Assembly: GCA_964439605.1 (NCBI GenBank)
Contig: CAYTPC010000125.1
Span: forward strand, 1-9,506
Source: JAITWT01 sp964439605
GTDB lineage: Bacteria > Pseudomonadota > Gammaproteobacteria > Burkholderiales > Burkholderiaceae_C
Direction of reading: 5' to 3'
Length of the DNA: 9,506 bases
Position 1 is the first letter of the stretch. Each line of letters opens with the position of its first letter. The notes under the pieces were generated by a model. It was given only the letters and a program-made list of their open reading frames with translations, ran no database searches and had not been told where the DNA came from. The translations under genes and the position numbers were made by a program. Of the stretch, positions 8,146-9,506 are shown piece by piece.

Positions 8146-8165
8146 TTTCACCTTGAGAAAATCAA
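8146..8165 (-). promoter_or_regulatory. weak candidate CueR-type operator/promoter for copA
   Basis: Read on the minus strand, TTTC and GAAA (8157-8160 and 8146-8149) form a dyad with a 7-nt spacer, the spacing used by MerR-family copper regulators. A TTGATT (8160-8165) could act as -35. The arms are only 4 bp and no good -10 lies 19 bp downstream, so support is thin. The site sits directly against the MITE-like copy 2. No regulator gene is visible in the window. Confidence 0.2.
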
Positions 8166-8167
8166 AA

Positions 8168-8335
8168 ACCTTAGGGCATTTTTCGTTCAGGGATTTACGT
8201 ATCACTCGCTCCATCGGCATTCTTCGCGGAGCGAAGCGAAGTCGCAGAATCCAGACGCCGCATGGATTCCGCGACTTCGCGCGCAATGACGTCATCACAC
8301 TGACTGTTCATGACTGAATCGAAACCGCTCTAGCT
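8168..8335. repeat. MITE-like palindromic element, copy 2 (upstream of copA)
   Basis: This is the second copy of the element at 5668-5839, in the same orientation and nearly the same length (168 bp). Its left end is ACCTTAGGGCATTTTTC; the right end, read inward, is AGCTAGAGCGGTTTCGATT, so the termini are more diverged. The central hairpin pairs 8217-8251 with 8265-8290 and shares gtcgcagaatccagacg with copy 1. No target duplication is evident. It occupies most of the copA-copZ intergenic region, placing it just 5' of both divergent genes, where it could affect their promoters. Confidence 0.7.
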
Positions 8336-8336
8336 C

Positions 8337-8369
8337 ATGATGACAAAATCGGCTTGGCCTCGTCATCAT
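8337..8369. promoter_or_regulatory. inverted repeat upstream of copZ-like gene
   Basis: ATGATGAC (8337-8344) and GTCATCAT (8362-8369) are perfect 8-bp inverted arms separated by 17 bp. The left arm begins next to the end of MITE-like copy 2. It could be a regulator-binding dyad or a weak hairpin about 60 bp before the CopZ-like start. It does not match the standard copper-regulator consensus. Confidence 0.35.
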
Positions 8370-8395
8370 CCCAGGATCATGGCAGGATTCGAATT

Positions 8396-8407
8396 TTCGG
8401 CGCCGAA
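8396..8407. promoter_or_regulatory. 12-bp perfect palindrome before copZ-like RBS
   Basis: TTCGGCGCCGAA is a perfect palindrome ending 8 bp before the GGAG ribosome-binding site of the CopZ-like gene. Its position would suit an operator or a leader structure, but in GC-rich DNA such a palindrome can also arise by chance. Confidence 0.3.
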
Positions 8408-8425
8408 GCTTTCTTGGAGTATTTG

Positions 8426-8620
8426 ATGCAACAGCTTTTTCAGGTTCAGGGCATGACCTGCGGCCACTGCGCCGCGGCGGTGCGCGAGGCCATCGAAACG
8501 CTCGATCCGCAGGCGCGGGTCGACGTGCACTTGGCCGATGGCCGTGTCGAAGTGGTCAGCGGGCAGCCGCGCGAACAACTCGCCGCCGCGATCCGCGAAG
8601 CGGGCTACGAAGTGCGGTAA
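8426..8620 (+). CDS. copZ: CopZ-like heavy-metal-associated domain copper chaperone
   Basis: A 64-residue single HMA-domain protein expected to carry Cu(I) in the cytoplasm and hand it to CopA. The ferredoxin-like fold is recognisable: QLFQVQGMTCGHC with metal ligands C12 and C15 in the first loop, the helix CAAAVREAIETL, strands VDVHLADGRVEVV, and the ending AAAIREAGYEVR. ATG 8426 is preferred because GGAG (8416-8419) lies 6 nt upstream and the protein then begins directly at strand 1. The frame is open further 5' but that extension is unlike the family. It is transcribed away from copA, separated by 300 bp that hold the MITE-like copy 2 and two small palindromes. Metal specificity is inferred from MTCGHC and the neighbour; mercury or another soft metal is not excluded. 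Confidence 0.85.
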   Translation: MQQLFQVQGMTCGHCAAAVREAIETLDPQARVDVHLADGRVEVVSGQPREQLAAAIREAGYEVR

Positions 8621-8662
8621 ACGCCGCGCGCTTCGACTGCAGCGTGTTGAAGAGATACCACC

Positions 8663-8959
8663 ATGATCCAGATCAGTCCGGAATCGTTGAAGCCGCTTGC
8701 CAGCAAGTACATCTGGTGGAAAACGCCGGAAGAAGCGGTGGCCATGCCGGAGCGGGTGATTGCGTAAGTCATGAACATCGGCGACTACTCCGACGTTCAG
8801 GCGCTTGTCTCGCAAGTAGGCGATGCGGTCCTTCGCGAAGTCCTGACGCACGCACAGGCAGGCCAGTTCAACGCGCGCTCTTGGGTCTATTGGCACTACC
8901 GCCTTGGCCTGTCGAGCGTGGATCATGTTCCGCCCTTGCCTGTGCGGAGCTTTGCATGA
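8663..8959 (+). pseudogene. antitoxin of AbiEii-type toxin-antitoxin pair, interrupted by in-frame stop
   Basis: The frame reads MIQISPESLKPLASKYIWWK and on to PERVIA, then TAA (8765-8767), then continues without frame change as VMNIGDYSDVQALVSQVGDA to FNARSWVYWHYRLG and ends PPLPVRSFA. Together this is a 98-codon protein of the small family (IWWKTPEEA..., ARSWxYWHYRLGL, VPPLP) that commonly precedes AbiEii/AbiGii-type nucleotidyltransferase toxins; the family is recalled from memory. Homologs usually have VIAQVM where this has VIA-stop-VM, so a single C-to-T change turning CAA into TAA is likely. The second half has its own ATG at 8771 and could yield a 62-residue fragment. The toxin remnant starts in an ATGA overlap at the 3' end. 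It is probably non-functional unless readthrough or restart occurs. Confidence 0.7.
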
Positions 8960-9181
8960 CGGGCAAGTTCAAAATGAGGACTTGCGTCTGCCCGCCTGTT
9001 ATACGGGCTGAACTTCTAGCCGAGCGAGAGCCTCAAGGCGCTGGTCTATTTCAATGACGGTGACTTGAAAACACTGAGCGCCGACGAGAAAAAGACGCTG
9101 GTCGATGCGGTGAAAGTGGTACGCGACCTCCCCGATGTGGCCCTGCGCTCGAAGTCCTTGAGTGCTCTGAGATCCGCATGA
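8956..9181 (+). pseudogene. remnant of AbiEii-type nucleotidyltransferase toxin
   Basis: An ATG overlaps the antitoxin stop as ATGA (8956-8959), the usual coupling in such pairs, but the body of the toxin is missing. From 8978 another frame reads GLASARLLYGLNF, TAG (9017-9019), PSESLKALVYFNDGDLKTLS, and continues to VVRDLPDVALRSKSLSALRSA before TGA 9179-9181. This matches the C-terminal end I recall for AbiEii-family toxins (PSESLKAL...GGDL...VRDLP). Intact members are about 200-300 residues and carry the nucleotidyltransferase active site at the N-terminal side; none of it is present here. TAG probably replaced CAG (Gln), common at that position. An internal deletion with frameshift near 8960-8977 is inferred. 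No function is expected. Confidence 0.6.
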
Positions 9182-9207
9182 TGACGCTTTGACGAGTACC
9201 CAAAGAA

Positions 9208-9233
9208 ACAAGGCGGGCCGCGGCCCGCCTTGT
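9208..9233 (-). terminator. Rho-independent terminator for the minus-strand gene at the right edge
   Basis: A perfect 26-bp palindrome (12-13 bp arms, ACAAGGCGGGCC on each side of the centre) lies 39 bp beyond the stop of the minus-strand gene. On the minus strand it is followed by TTCTTTGG, a T-rich tail. On the plus strand the tail is CATTTGC, so it may also stop transcription weakly from the left. Confidence 0.75.
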
Positions 9234-9272
9234 CATTTGCGTATTCGCGCGTTTGCGCGATCGCGCTTTGGT

Positions 9273-9506
9273 TTACACGAGAACCATCCCAATCTCCTGT
9301 TGCAGCAGGAGGGTTACCGTGTCGGCGCCAGCGGTGGCGGTGTAGACGTGAAAGATCAGGGAGGCATTCTCGGTAACGATCGTCTGCGTGGTACCGGTGT
9401 CCGTGAACCCAGCCGCCTTGACCGTATCGTCGGCGCCGCCGTGGACGACCAGTTTGTGGCTCGTGTCCGATATGTCCAGCACGTCCGTAATGCTCAGCTT
9501 CAACGT
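9273..9506 (-). CDS. C-terminus of a large secreted/surface repeat protein (5' end outside window)
   Basis: The frame is open to the right edge, so the visible 77 codons are only the C-terminal end; the internal TTG at 9503 is not a credible start. The sequence begins TLKLSITDVLDISDTSHKL and contains VVHGGADDTVKAAGF, a beta-rich region and the ending LLLQQEIGMVLV. The DVLDIS and L-V-x-G-x-A-D-D-T-V pattern is what I recall at the C-termini of large type I-secreted adhesins and VCBS/RTX-like proteins, which carry uncleaved C-terminal secretion signals. There are no cysteines and acidic residues are frequent, as in such proteins. Neighbours give no help, because the repeat domains and any secretion genes would lie to the right. 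The assignment to a surface or secreted repeat protein is moderate; the exact family is unknown. Confidence 0.6.
   Translation of the reverse strand, partial: TLKLSITDVLDISDTSHKLVVHGGADDTVKAAGFTDTGTTQTIVTENASLIFHVYTATAGADTVTLLLQQEIGMVLV

Noticed and set aside
5716..8290. The repeated hairpins as a two-unit CRISPR or attachment-site pair
   Set aside because: The copies are 2.5 kb apart with a normal gene between them and no regular spacers. They are long palindromes with inverted ends, and no integrase gene is present.
8366..8926. A 186-codon minus-strand open frame over the CopZ-like gene and antitoxin
   Set aside because: It opposes a well-supported HMA gene with a ribosome-binding site and a recognisable antitoxin frame. 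Its own translation shows no family features.
9255..9266. GCGCGATCGCGC palindrome near the right-edge gene
   Set aside because: A 12-bp palindrome without a loop in very GC-rich sequence is likely chance. The true terminator is the longer hairpin at 9208-9233.

Overview
The window is GC-rich DNA from a Gram-negative bacterium. Gene content (AmgK kinase divergent from lptD-surA-rsmA) and protein character suggest a betaproteobacterium. The phylum follows from LptD and SurA; the class is inferred, and the species cannot be named.

Left part (1-5667): a cell-envelope block. A minus-strand aminoglycoside-phosphotransferase-like kinase, matching AmgK of the peptidoglycan sugar-recycling pathway, runs off the left edge. 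Facing away from it is a tight plus-strand cluster: lptD (outer-membrane LPS translocon), surA (periplasmic chaperone/prolyl isomerase for outer-membrane proteins, including LptD) and rsmA (16S rRNA dimethyltransferase). pdxA, often found between surA and rsmA, is absent. All three genes lie in the same frame. With almost no TTA, CTA or TCA codons, this leaves a very long open antisense frame that is not a gene.

Middle part (5668-8620): a copper module. A minus-strand P1B-type copper ATPase (CopA) and a divergent 64-residue CopZ-like metallochaperone are present, with no regulator gene in view. The ATPase is bracketed by two directly oriented copies of a roughly 170-bp MITE-like element. Each has short terminal inverted repeats and a central REP-like hairpin. 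The left copy lies exactly between the converging rsmA and copA genes and supplies the copA stop codon. The ATPase also carries an in-frame 4 x 12-bp repeat encoding a His-rich insert just before its GDGxND motif.

Right part (8621-9506): a decayed toxin-antitoxin locus of the AbiEii nucleotidyltransferase type. The antitoxin frame has one in-frame TAA, and the toxin survives only as its C-terminal end with one TAG. After a strong hairpin terminator, the C-terminus of a large secreted or surface protein enters on the minus strand from the right edge.

No obviously novel multi-gene system was found. The best leads are the paired MITE-like elements around copA, the repeat-encoded His-rich insert in CopA, and the eroded toxin-antitoxin pair.
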